This document shows positions 18,001 through 25,600 of a stretch of DNA of 30,595 nt, in pieces; within the stretch, counting starts at the first letter, position 1; each line of letters starts with the position of its first letter. The stretch covers positions 1-30,595 of the forward strand of contig JAKSOY010000022.1 of assembly GCA_024405255.1 (NCBI GenBank). The letters are read 5' to 3'. The translations under genes and the position numbers were made by a program. The DNA comes from Kiritimatiellia bacterium (GTDB lineage Bacteria > Verrucomicrobiota > Kiritimatiellia > RFP12 > UBA1067). The notes below the pieces were generated by a model, which did no database searches, was not told the origin of the DNA, and worked only from the letters and a program-made list of their open reading frames with translations.

Positions 18001-21000
18001 GCGTCCCGGAAGTGGCGGTAGAAGTGGAAGCAGCCGTGTCCGCTGGTGGACGCGTCATGGGAGAGCGTGTCGTTCCAGTCATAGGTGCCGCCGATCAGCT
18101 CGATCGCCGCGCCGCTGAAGTTCTTCGCGCCGCCGCTGTAGTTGATGGAGTTGAAGGCGATCGAGCCCACCACGGAATCGTCGTTCGCCGCCACGTTGGA
18201 GACGCCGGCATGGTCGGTCCACACGTGGAGCTTCGACACGGTCTGCTGGCGGAACTGGTTGTAGGTGACCGGCAGCGAAATGTCGTCGAACGAGCCGCCC
18301 GGCGCGTCGAAGTCGATCCACATGCACTTCATCTCGCCCGTATCGGCGCGTTGAAGTTCGATGTAGTAGCCGGCCTTGGTGATGCCCGACTCCGGAAGGT
18401 ATTCCTGCTTCCATGCGTAGGGAACGGCAAGGGTGCTCTGGCGGTACCAGGTTGTTCCTTCGGGTTCGAGCACGGCCAATTTCGTGAAGCCTGCCGTGTA
18501 GTCCGTCGGTACGTTGTTCGCCGCGCCGAAGGTGCGCGGCGTGAAGCCGACGGACGCACTTGACGTGGATTCGCCGGCGGTGTCAACGAAGGCGCCGAGG
18601 GCGAGCGTATACGCGGTCGCAGGATCGAGTTCAGTCGAGAGTTCGTAGGTCACGGTGCGACCGTCCTCGGCGAGCTTCGCATTGGCCAACGTCACTCCTG
18701 CGGGCGAGAGCGAAGCCGAAGCGGGAATAGAGGCAACCGGCTTGTTGAAGACGACGGTGAGCGTCTTCTCCGAGAGGTCGAGCGAGTTGCGCACCTTGAG
18801 CACCTTCGGCGCGCCGTTCTTGCCGGCCCGGGTGCCGATGGACAGCAATTTGTCCTTGAGCAGTTCGGAGATGTGGTCACACCCCTTTGCGCTGAATTCC
18901 CAGTTGCTGCGGAAGTCACCCGTGCCCAGGTTGCCGCCATTGGAATGGACGAGCTGCGCCGCGAGGTCGACAAGCACCACCCGCCCCGCCGGGAAGCCGC
19001 CGTCGCTCTCGGAACGTTGCAGGAACTCCTTGATCAACGTGTTCGCGCCGTCGTTGGCCGCGTCGCGCGCGGTCTTGTCCGTGCTGGAAGCCTGGTCCAC
19101 CGTCGAACGCAGGAACGTGGTGGCGACGAAGATGGTGTTGGGACAGGCCGCCAGCACCCGCGAGACCGCCTCCTTCCAGTGGTTGAACAGCTGGTTGGCG
19201 TTGTACTTGGGACCGTCCCAGTATTCCCAAGTGCCGAGTACCATGATCGTGTAGTCAGGCTCCTCGGCCGCCGCGGCGTAGGTTTCGAGTCCGTGCAGGA
19301 AACCGGCATGCGAGGCATTGGACATCAGCGACATGCTGTTGAGTCCGTTGTGGTACTGCCATGCTTCTCGCGTCGCCTTGCCGGCCGGGTCGTTGGGATT
19401 GGTCTTGACGAGACCTGTCATTTTCGGATTCCAGCCCGCAAGTGCCAGCTTCTGCGCCAGCGGAACGCGCCAGCCGACAGTGCCGTCGTTCACGCGCTCG
19501 TCGCCGATCACCCAGATCTTCACCGGCTTCGCCGCGCTTTCCGCCGGACTCTTCACATGCAGCTTGACGCCATAGAACTCGTTGAGCACTTCGGTCTCGT
19601 AGGGGCAGCCCTCGATCACGACCGTGGGCGCGCCATAGCCGAGGGCGACGTTGGTCCAGGCGGCAAGCGGATAGACGCCGGGCTGGAGCGAGGCGGCGAC
19701 TTCCGCGGGAATCGTGATCGTGGTGGACGAATTGACGCTGCAGTTGGCGCTCGTCGCACAGGAAACGGTGTTGACGGGCGTCCCCTTCACGAGCTTGACG
19801 TTGTTCGCACCGTACTGAACCTTCCAGTCTGCGGACTGTCCGGCCACGCGAATGAAGCCCGCCATGCCGTTGGCACATTCAAGCACCGTCAACTCGCTGC
19901 CGGCGGGTTCACCGTCCGCGAAGAGCGCCGAAACGTCGAGCGTGGCCGCGCCGCGCACCAACAGACAGCCCTGGTGGGAGAACTTCGACGCACCGGACGG
20001 CAGCACGATCTTCGAACCGCCCTGCAGCACTAAAACGGCGTTGCCGAAGTTGGAGAGTCCTGTCATGGCACCGTAGAGTTCGACGGTCGCGCCGGAACCG
20101 CTCGCGGCGGCGGTGCCTTCAAATTTCACGCCATTCTTGAACACGAAGGCCGAACCGCGCGTGTTGGGCGGCGTGAGGTCGAGCACCGTGCCGGTCTTGA
20201 AGGTCACCGGCATCTCGAAGGACGAGGTGTTGATCGAGGCGAAGGAACCGCCCTCCATCGTGAACGGCTTGGAGCCAGTGAAGGAGCAGTTGGCAGTGGT
20301 GAAACGTCCCGAACCGCGCTTGACGAGATTGAAATTCCCCAGCGCCCAGGTCATGGCGTTGTAGCTGGAGTTGATGAACGTGAGGTGGTTGTTGCTGCCG
20401 ATCACCGCGTCGCCGGCGAGGGTCACGGAGTTGATCGGGGTGGCGTTGCCGAAGTTGGCGGCGCCGGTGTTGGAGTTCTGGAACACGCCATTGCCGTCGC
20501 CGTCGCCGACGATCGTGGCGGGGGCGGTGTTGCCGCCGCTGCAGTTGTTGAAGTCGATGAACGTGCCGTCCGCGACGTTCACCATGCCCTTGCTGCCGAG
20601 GGAGTTTTTGCCGGTCAGCTTGACGCTGCCTTCGAGCAGGTCGAAGCCACCCTCGAAGTTGTTGTGATCCCAGCCGATGGAGAGCTGGCCCGCGCCAGTC
20701 TTGGTCACCCGTGCGCCGGTGGCGCCGTTCGGGCCCGAGTTGCTGAGTGCGCAGTCCGCAGCCTGGGCGGTGTCGCCGGTGAAATTGTAATAACGGCCAT
20801 AGTGCCAGTTTTCACGTCCGACATTCCCCGCCGTGGTGAGCGAATTGTAGGTGAAATGTCCCGAACCGTTGTTGCGGATCGACGTGCCGGCATCGGCCAC
20901 GATGTCGGTTTCCCAACCATAGCTCTGGTATTTGTTGCCGCTGCCGACGATAAAGAGCGTACCGCTCTTCAGATGCAACGTACCCTTGCCGAAATAGCAG

Positions 21001-21710
21001 TTGCACACCTGCATGGTACCGGTGCCCATCTCCACCGAAAGGGTGTGTCCGTTGAGATCCACCCGACACTGCTGGAAGCTGTTGTTGATGATGTCCAACC
21101 GCGCCCCGCGGGTGCTGACCATCCGCGAATCCGCCGTGAGCGTGATGTAGGACGTGAGCACGTAGCTGCCGGTGGCGGTGCCGCTGTTCATGATGGTGCC
21201 GCCGTCCAGGGTGAAGTGCGTGTTGTAGTTGTCGTAGCCGTCGTTGCAGTCGAAGATGGCGTCCTTGCGCACCAGCACCTGGCTGAAGTCGGGACCGTAC
21301 AGATTGCGGTTCTTGGCGCGGAACGTGCCCTCCGCGACTTCGGTGCCGCCGTCGTAGGTCTGGGAGGCGAGGGTCGGCGCGAAGACGCCGGCGCCGCTCT
21401 TGACGAGCCGGAGGTGTCCGGCTAGCCGCACCTTGTCGTTGCCCGCGGTCTGGCCCTCGGGCACGACCACGCGCAGGACGCCACCGCCAACGGAGTCGGT
21501 GACCACACCGCTCGCGGCGGTGTTGCCGGCCAAGCCACCCACCGCGAGTTCGTGTCCCTTCAAGTCGATGGTCACGCCATCGCCGACCTGAAGCACATCC
21601 GTGCTCCAGTCGAAGTTCTGCACCAGGTTGAGGTCGGTCTCCACCGAGCGCGTGCCCGCCCAGACGGACGCCGACAGCGCCGCCACCAAGACCAGCAAGG
21701 TATTTTTCAT
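12030..21710 (-). CDS. Giant exported protein: autotransporter-type beta repeats, two SGNH domains, two PA14-like domains
   Basis: This 3,226-residue protein has a signal peptide (MKNTLLVLVAALSASVWAG). Regions are: about 20-715, beta-helix with PATR-type repeats (VKSGAGVFAPTLASQTYDGG; VTKTGAGQLSIG); 730-955, SGNH-like domain with GDERVNDG, GTWEYW and CDHI, lacking the catalytic Ser and Asn; 965-1055, Ig-like domain; 1066-1310, unnamed module; 1503-1720, SGNH domain with GDSITHG (Ser1510), GTNDIN (Asn1600) and DLHPDW (Asp1698, His1700); 1741-1976, second unnamed module; 1985-2790, more beta repeats; 2797-2880 and 2971-3056, two PA14-like domains (GW-H-F...YGG-GP). The second SGNH domain is probably an esterase acting on glycans outside the cell. 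The ATG at 21708-21710 has AAGGAG seven bases away. No beta-barrel, LPXTG or PEP-CTERM is seen, so attachment is unclear. Confidence 0.85.
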   Translation of the reverse strand: MKNTLLVLVAALSASVWAGTRSVETDLNLVQNFDWSTDVLQVGDGVTIDLKGHELAVGGLAGNTAASGVVTDSVGGGVLRVVVPEGQTAGNDKVRLAGHLRLVKSGAGVFAPTLASQTYDGGTEVAEGTFRAKNRNLYGPDFSQVLVRKDAIFDCNDGYDNYNTHFTLDGGTIMNSGTATGSYVLTSYITLTADSRMVSTRGARLDIINNSFQQCRVDLNGHTLSVEMGTGTMQVCNCYFGKGTLHLKSGTLFIVGSGNKYQSYGWETDIVADAGTSIRNNGSGHFTYNSLTTAGNVGRENWHYGRYYNFTGDTAQAADCALSNSGPNGATGARVTKTGAGQLSIGWDHNNFEGGFDLLEGSVKLTGKNSLGSKGMVNVADGTFIDFNNCSGGNTAPATIVGDGDGNGVFQNSNTGAANFGNATPINSVTLAGDAVIGSNNHLTFINSSYNAMTWALGNFNLVKRGSGRFTTANCSFTGSKPFTMEGGSFASINTSSFEMPVTFKTGTVLDLTPPNTRGSAFVFKNGVKFEGTAAASGSGATVELYGAMTGLSNFGNAVLVLQGGSKIVLPSGASKFSHQGCLLVRGAATLDVSALFADGEPAGSELTVLECANGMAGFIRVAGQSADWKVQYGANNVKLVKGTPVNTVSCATSANCSVNSSTTITIPAEVAASLQPGVYPLAAWTNVALGYGAPTVVIEGCPYETEVLNEFYGVKLHVKSPAESAAKPVKIWVIGDERVNDGTVGWRVPLAQKLALAGWNPKMTGLVKTNPNDPAGKATREAWQYHNGLNSMSLMSNASHAGFLHGLETYAAAAEEPDYTIMVLGTWEYWDGPKYNANQLFNHWKEAVSRVLAACPNTIFVATTFLRSTVDQASSTDKTARDAANDGANTLIKEFLQRSESDGGFPAGRVVLVDLAAQLVHSNGGNLGTGDFRSNWEFSAKGCDHISELLKDKLLSIGTRAGKNGAPKVLKVRNSLDLSEKTLTVVFNKPVASIPASASLSPAGVTLANAKLAEDGRTVTYELSTELDPATAYTLALGAFVDTAGESTSSASVGFTPRTFGAANNVPTDYTAGFTKLAVLEPEGTTWYRQSTLAVPYAWKQEYLPESGITKAGYYIELQRADTGEMKCMWIDFDAPGGSFDDISLPVTYNQFRQQTVSKLHVWTDHAGVSNVAANDDSVVGSIAFNSINYSGGAKNFSGAAIELIGGTYDWNDTLSHDASTSGHGCFHFYRHFRDAPDSGPAAEVLFAYNEWGTSNTSYSGIGFGTLADNNKFLGSKSFNWTFSSSAAGDIRCKINAAAYKTIRIEFWAKCGSMPTRDSVVDATWAAGTAGDFANITNWHNRAGTMVSTLNDQRLMVPAGFAPTFSYIGWDPVELYGAELMLDGTATFPTSGGICLGSLDMGATGRLVFDPAKVSFRFSRAPKFAAGAKLALASKYGAYTKGRFLLFNWDAGDLGLDAAALNALFDASSAAGANPRVYVEKVGMGGRLWLDLDADATYPTVRVMPVGDSITHGGGYGNWRIPLMKKLLAEGFNPVSTGMWLSQSADETGAPIPEEWKWHSGVGGRRLITNNAGGVLDSIENELVQAGNVDVLLLKIGTNDINGNAASANELFEAWKECVNKILAQSECKVVAGAVVNINDSTKDTVVRSFNAQMKAAIEGGTVFPANRVFFADLYTVVPRYDGNGKFIVGSFQTESDLHPDWPGEDAMADEYCRAIKAAFANGLPVHPAPHTTCGCENNVPAAYRANYKLARVIDATYAGGMTDVVSYEDFSANEGATEDLCRVGYYVELKRKNTAITDYGGDVRWLWVDLPAFGERNIDSCGVPLFYSCQCVLGSLHIASNMPGIDNVPPTDNTVKGGVEFTPYDYGSGASPVAGMPANTWSYDWNDKLSTGNGYSCMQVYRFLSGRRMPAQILFAFNHWHPATVDNCIGLGTFAFHQKSSLDWTFVSKADYADIDTFGSGAYEVAKIEIWTQSRAEAAAAGNVETMLWRPASDARVSTGVQAWMKLGTTDGTLYALATGSTCVFDGQDSGTGSVQVPDSVAVDAIAFTGGKSYTFTGDGILKASVIEVGLSGSSTVTVDGAGFDASSIVVKGGKLRLGNNAKAGALGPDTTGTITIRDGGQLDLNYCVTDADNDATRSSHAYDKLFHIAGAGPDGEGAIVNMPASPHVRWYSALGRVELDADATIGGNSRIDLRASWGDRRYIGRPYIYGPGKTLTDKLHTSTHQGLSVLGGDVTLGKLIVAEGATFGSEGEVNWNIENGVELRDGARLDGWGATIRGTGTVRVAPGATVEIRAMSGTTVYHVPVEVPADATVKLTGGGTIQFAAGFDCKGKVQQTAGVIMLDDVAPLAGAQIPVDRWDFAGGTIYIGNNAKDGIPNTGHLDVIGASTGNIYFRTFEGDDIDGTQTVVRAPNAILWFESNLRNSTSIYEVPCITVHNADNWQSKSLYLGGSAFHGNLCMDGGSLTVQQMQTASGTDYRSGRVELTNGAKLTIEGNGHGAEAYALSLASTTAKGNAFESIFEVSNGAELSVPNGYTMNGWSSRYARIDINEGGIGTFYGIVGRRRYNGIGGSNKCGHDSMFRLNGGTLNIGAGGFLHGMVAYSGSANSNEVLNDHYNESGALFRLNDGTVKVTANTFDDNNQRSPGVDVAFGDRPENAGAVTFDLNGKSFDLRSGVKGSSDVTLTGGGTFKTSRWSQGIATGLWTVNAGVDAQLDGAVGFTRGLVLEEGATARVWANSESLVECYSGSLAFDFVLKGAKIEDGVVNDCFTHYATDLHYLHQAKHSVGPSYHSYGYRGEFYVTPDNADRTWYFYGCWDDRVALVVDGVQVLMATADCGAANGSIKLSEGWHKFVCSCADGYGGQGPNWGNNDMGIGYRVGSDGGSTAANYRRFDTDSLKMRPSRHVLWSCFQHGQDWNKSGNSYSTYMDRKANEYTFTVQTNSVKMCNNSTSVGNADFALKYIKNSENRVRGSFWVGADQAGYWHIKCGYDDFSGLVIDGRIVAGVPDYRYGMNGGWQATEGWHEFEMFFGDTYGGYGPNGYSGVASKTMVTVSINGGAYVPFDEDTIHIGETPFVGLAGESVVKSGATLTNAGTAAYPVTGTVWGSGALSGLFAFKGGKLGVTGSGSDYQVVKLDTDNHDANAFKELGGVQCAFNGKPTRGSYLLGGANGLSASNVQDLSLEISIDGLPNDKAQRYIDTMFLSIQNNRLYLQNPLGSPTVLFFR
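12543..13322 (-). repeat. Tandem pair of PA14/GLEYA-like domains
   Basis: Two stretches share a pattern. Residues about 2797-2880 have GEFYVTPDN, TWYFYGCWDDRVALVVDG, EGWHKF and DGYGGQGPN. Residues about 2971-3056 have GSFWVGADQAGYWHIKCGYD, LVIDGR, EGWHEFEMFF and DTYGGYGPN. Such domains usually bind sugars. Roughly 90 residues separate them. Confidence 0.6.
15783..16490 (-). repeat. Unnamed module, copy 2 (after the intact SGNH domain)
   Basis: Residues about 1741-1976 repeat the landmarks of copy 1: NNVPAAY, VGYYVELKR, LWVDLPAFG, SLHIASNMPGIDNV, WSYDWNDKLSTG, CMQVYRFL, ILFAFNHWH, IGLGTFAFH and AKIEIWTQ. Identity appears modest, so the duplication is old. Confidence 0.75.
16551..17204 (-). 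repeat. SGNH copy 2, catalytic residues present
   Basis: Residues about 1503-1720 carry block I GDSITHGGG (Ser1510), a block II Gly in SGVGGRR, block III GTNDIN (Asn1600) and block V SDLHPDW (His1700). The Asp is two rather than three residues before the His, a small departure from the usual DxxH. The domain probably hydrolyses acyl esters. Confidence 0.8.
17781..18515 (-). repeat. Unnamed module, copy 1 (after the dead SGNH domain)
   Basis: Residues about 1066-1310 contain NNVPTDY, AGYYIELQR, MWIDFDAPG, KLHVWTDHAGVSNV, GTYDWNDTLSHD, CFHFYRHF, VLFAYNEWG, IGFGTLADNN and IRIEFWAK. The same landmarks in the same order recur after the second SGNH domain. I do not recognise the family; by position and aromatic content it could be a carbohydrate-binding domain. 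Confidence 0.75.
18846..19523 (-). repeat. SGNH copy 1, apparently catalytically dead
   Basis: Residues about 730-955 align along their length with the second SGNH domain: GDERVNDG against GDSITHG, GWRVPLAQKLALAGWNP against NWRIPLMKKLLAEGFNP, GTWEYW against GTNDIN, FPAGRVVLVDL against FPANRVFFADL. The nucleophile Ser is Glu738, the block III Asn is replaced, and the Asp-His block is changed to WEFSAKGCDH. Confidence 0.8.
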
Positions 21711-21778
21711 GACAAACTCCTTACGATTTCGGACCATAACGAGACAAGCTGCGGTCCACCCAACAACTCTTTGTCATG

Positions 21779-21807
21779 ATTCTAGCAGAACAATACCGAA
21801 GTGTCAA
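21779..21807 (-). promoter_or_regulatory. Near-consensus sigma70 promoter for the giant surface-protein gene
   Basis: On the minus strand a perfect TTGACA -35 (21802-21807), a 17-base spacer ending in TGC, and a TAGAAT -10 (21779-21784) lie upstream of the start codon. The predicted start near 21772 gives a leader of about 60 bases with the AAGGAG ribosome site at its end. It is the best promoter in the window. Confidence 0.8.
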
Positions 21808-21817
21808 TCTGAGATTG
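21805..21817. promoter_or_regulatory. Operator-like inverted repeat over the -35 box
   Basis: The perfect inverted repeat CAATCTGAGATTG (6-base arms, 1-base centre) overlaps three bases of the -35 hexamer of the giant gene's promoter. A regulator bound there would block RNA polymerase. No matching second copy was noticed elsewhere in the window. Confidence 0.4.
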
Positions 21818-21866
21818 TATTATTGAAAGCGATTTTGCCGAGCCTTCTGAAGACCGCGCGCGCGGA

Positions 21867-22646
21867 TTACAGCAACGTGTAGCCGCCATCCACGATAAGG
21901 TCTGTGCCCGTTGCAAACGCGGAGGCCTGCGAAAGGAAATAGACGTAGGCGCCGATCAGGTCTTCCGGATAGCCGAGACGCGTACCGGGCGGCATCATTC
22001 CCTGCCACACCGGCAGCATGTCCTTGAGTCCGGCGATGAGTTCCGTTTGGATGTAGCCCGGGCTGACGGAATTGACACGGATGTGATGCGGCGCAAGTTC
22101 CACGGCCATCGCCTTCACAAGCTGGATCACGGCGGCCTTCGAAGCGCAGTAGTTCGCGATCGTCTGCGGACGATTGACGATATGGCCGCTCATCGAAGCC
22201 GTCGCCACAATGCTCCCGCCCTTCCCCGCCTTCACCATCTCGCGCGCCGCCGCACGCGCCACGAGGAAGACGCCGCCCAGGTTCACGTCGAGCACGCGGC
22301 GGAAATCTTCGGGACTGATCTCAAGAACGCCGTCTCCCGTGAAGATGCCCGCATTGCACACGCAGAAATCGATTGCGCCAAAATCGCGCACCACCTCGGC
22401 GACAAGCCGATCCGCTTCCGCCGCCTGCGCGACATCGCACCGATACGCCCGGACAACGCCCCCCGTACGCGCGACGATTTCCTGCGCCTTCGCCTCCGCG
22501 CGCGGCAAATCGCGTGCCGCAATCGCCACATCGGCGCCGAGTTCGGACAGCGCCTCCGCGAGACAGGCGCCGATGCCCATCGACCCGCCGGTCACAATGC
22601 CTTTAAGTCCCTTGACGGAAAACAGATTTTGAACGTCGATTTTCAT
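21867..22646 (-). CDS. Short-chain dehydrogenase/reductase, polyol or sugar type
   Basis: This 259-residue classical SDR enzyme uses NAD(P)H to interconvert an alcohol and a ketone. The cofactor loop is GIVTGGSMGIGACLAEALSE, followed by the structural CVCNAGIF, the catalytic set Ser (ATASMSGH), Tyr and Lys (NYCASKAAVI), the RVNSVSPGYIQTEL segment and the C-terminal LIVDGGYTLL. The ending resembles sorbose, mannitol or gluconate dehydrogenases of the SDR family, so a sugar or polyol substrate is likely, but not proven. The ATG at 22644-22646 is chosen because AAGGAG lies eight bases upstream; an in-frame GTG three codons earlier would overlap that site. It follows the GH95/GH38 fusion gene by 30 bases and should be in the same operon, suggesting use of a sugar released by that enzyme. 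Confidence 0.9.
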   Translation of the reverse strand: MKIDVQNLFSVKGLKGIVTGGSMGIGACLAEALSELGADVAIAARDLPRAEAKAQEIVARTGGVVRAYRCDVAQAAEADRLVAEVVRDFGAIDFCVCNAGIFTGDGVLEISPEDFRRVLDVNLGGVFLVARAAAREMVKAGKGGSIVATASMSGHIVNRPQTIANYCASKAAVIQLVKAMAVELAPHHIRVNSVSPGYIQTELIAGLKDMLPVWQGMMPPGTRLGYPEDLIGAYVYFLSQASAFATGTDLIVDGGYTLL

Positions 22647-22676
22647 ATTCGTCACTCCTTTATCGATTGACCGACA

Positions 22677-25600
22677 TCAGCGGTCGGCTTCGCCATGCGT
22701 GGTGAGTACGCCTTGCGGCACATCGCGCGTGAGGGCGCTGCAGGTATGGAACGCGCCCTTCGTGCCGTCGGTGTGCACGGTGCGGATCGCGTAATGATAC
22801 CGCGTATGCGTCTTGAGACCGCGATCGTCGAAGCGGTTCACGGCGAAGGCGAGACCCTTGATCACATCGGGCTTCACGTTCGCGACGAAGTGCGCCTGAT
22901 CGCGCGGGAAGTCGGCCGACTCGCCGCGATAGAGCTCCCAGTGGTCGAAGGCGGGCGAGGGATCGAGTCCCCATTCGAGATAGATCTGTCCAAGGCGCTC
23001 GCCGTGGATCGCCTTCGGTTCCGAGATGAGGCCCGTGTATTTGAAGGCGCTGTCGTCGGCAGGCTGGAGGGCGAGTTTCTTCCCGTTCGAAATGCGCACG
23101 GTCGCATACTGATAGGGTTTGAGCATAAGAACATCGGCAGGGCCGTCCGTCCACGGTTTTTCGAGAATCGTGTTGCGCGCCACGGTCGCGTCCGGAAGGA
23201 GATTCTGCCACACGTGCGCCGTCGTCACTCGGCCCTCGGTCTCGCGGAAACGCGCGATGAGACCGGTTCCGTCTTCGGCGACTTTGAGTCCGCTTAGAAT
23301 CACGTTCGGACAGTCCGTCTTCACCCGTGCCTGCGAGAGGGCCGCCAGACGCGGATTCACCGTACGCGCCGCCAAAGCCGGCAGATGCGCGTCCTGCCAG
23401 GTGCCCTTGTAGCATGTAATCGCATAGCGGTAGTGCAGGTTGAAGCTTTCGCCGTCCGGCCGATGTTCAACGAGCCAGTCGTTGAAGAGGCACGGATAGA
23501 TCGCGCTCTTGCCGGCGGGGGGCTTCCCCGTGTAGCACGTCTTATCGGGGTGGATTTCACCGAATTCCACGAGCAGCGTGTCACGCTGCACGAGGGCCAC
23601 GCCGAATTCGCCGTTCTCCACGCCCACCCAGTCGCGCGCGCCCACATAGGCGTCGCTCGTGTGGCCGGTGAGGTCGAGGTACGGCCGCATCACGGGACCG
23701 TTGATCTGCGCATAGAACGTACCGCCCGGCACATCGAACGGGAAGGCGAGATAGCCGTAACGCCGATAGCGTTCATGGCTGCGGCAGCGCAGATTCTTCG
23801 CGTGGCGGATTTCGATCTCCACCCAGATGCGCTTCTCGTCGGGATCAAGCCGCACGCGGCGCGTCACGTCCGCACCGAGCGCCGCCGCCGCATCCTTCTC
23901 CCACGTCTTGTGGTTGTCGCGCGTGTAGCGGAAATCGTTTGCGGGGCCGTTCAGCAGTTCGCGGCCAAGCTCCTTGTCGTAGATCGAGGTGATGAGGCCG
24001 TTTTCCTCTTTCACGCGATAGTAGCGGTTCTCAAGGGTTCGGGCGTCACCGCCCGAACACTGAACCGCCCCCTTCTCGCCCCGATGCGCAGCCTCAAACC
24101 ATTTTACATTTTCCATTTTCAATTTTCCATTTGCAAACCGCTCTGCGGTTTGCTCCGCCTTCTCAACCCAGTCGAAATGCTGCATGATGGTTTCGAAAAT
24201 GCGGCGGCCCTGATACCCTTCCGGGGTCGCATAGCTGTGTTCATCGTTCATGACGAGGCCCCACCAGGCGCGGGCGAAATCTTCGGCGGGATAAGGCTCG
24301 CCCTTCGTCACGGCACGTACGGCGGCCTCGGCTTCCGTCGCAGCGAGTTCCTGGTCGACGACGACCTTGCGGGCGAGGCATTCCGGCATCGAGTGGAGGA
24401 ACTGCACCCAACCGCTCGCCATGTCGCCGCGCAAGGTCGGAATCTGATCGCTCCACTTCGCCCGCAGCAAGTCAAACGGTTCGTCGGGATTCGCCACCGT
24501 GCGCATCTCGGGCCACCGCCATTTCTTGTTCCAGGCCTTGAAGGAATCGCTGATACGCGTGTTCGGATCTTCGAAATCGGCGTATCTCGAGACAAACCAG
24601 ACGTCGTAGGGATAGCGCTTTTCCATCAGCGCCAGCTGCTCGGGCAGCATCCGCTCCATCGCGGCGATGCCCTTGCCGTTGATGCCAAACGGATGCGACG
24701 ACATCGAGTAGTGGTTATGCGCCCACACGAGCATCTTCGTCGAACGATCGGCCGCCTCCCACCAATACACCATCGGCAGCGGCGATTTCCAGCGCACGTC
24801 CACACGGCTGCCACCGGCGCCCGCGTCCGGGTTGTGGAACGGATAAGGTTTCGACTTGTCGCGCGGCCAAATGGTGGACGGGAGCGGATTCCACTGGTTC
24901 GGCAGGAACACAAGATTCTCCACGCCCGCTTCCACGCACGGCTGCACAAGTCCCCACGAAAGCCCCGGGTTATCGGCCATGAACATCGTCTTCGGCGCAA
25001 GGTTCCACCGATCCTCGAAGCGCTTCCGCGCATAGACGCTCCGGCACATCTGCTCGAAGCCGTACGCCTCGGTGATGTTGCCCGCGCAGAGCGCGGAAAC
25101 GCCCACGCGGTTGCGCGTCATCACGTCCTTGATGTATTGCCGCGTCGCCTCGGCGCCCCGTTCCATCGGATAGTTGTCGAAGAACCAGGATCCCTCGACC
25201 GTGTAGCGGTAGGCGGCCGGATCGGCATCGTTCGGATCGGCGTTCACGAGCTCGCGCGCGTGGTCCATGTAGAGCACCGAGCCATGGCGCTTCCAGTAGG
25301 ACGAACGATCGAGGCCAATGTCGGTATGCGACGAAGTAAGGCAGTAGATCTTCCACGGGCGCACGGGCGGGAGCGTGGCCGGCAGCGCGTTCGTGGGCAC
25401 GAGTTCAAAAAGCGGACTCCCCGCCATATCGCGCGACACCATCCGACGGCCGTCGTGCGTGAGGAGCGAATACGCCTGCGTGATCGGCCAGGACTTCCCC
25501 TTCTCCCACACGTATGCGCGCGTTGCATCGGCGGCTGTCGTCCGCACGCCTCTCTTCACGTCAAGATCAGTCCAGGTGCGGTTGTCGTTCGATCCCTGGA

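Noticed and set aside
12090..18563. A 2,157-codon open frame on the plus strand
   Set aside because: It is antisense to the giant surface-protein gene, whose strand has a signal peptide, ribosome site, promoter and recognisable domains. The plus-strand translation is rich in Arg, His, Val and Ala with no motifs, as expected from GC-rich codon bias on the opposite strand.
21854..21865. CCGCGCGCGCGG palindrome after the SDR stop codon, as a terminator
   Set aside because: It has no loop and no T-tract after it, so it does not fit an intrinsic terminator. No convincing intrinsic terminator was found anywhere in the window.
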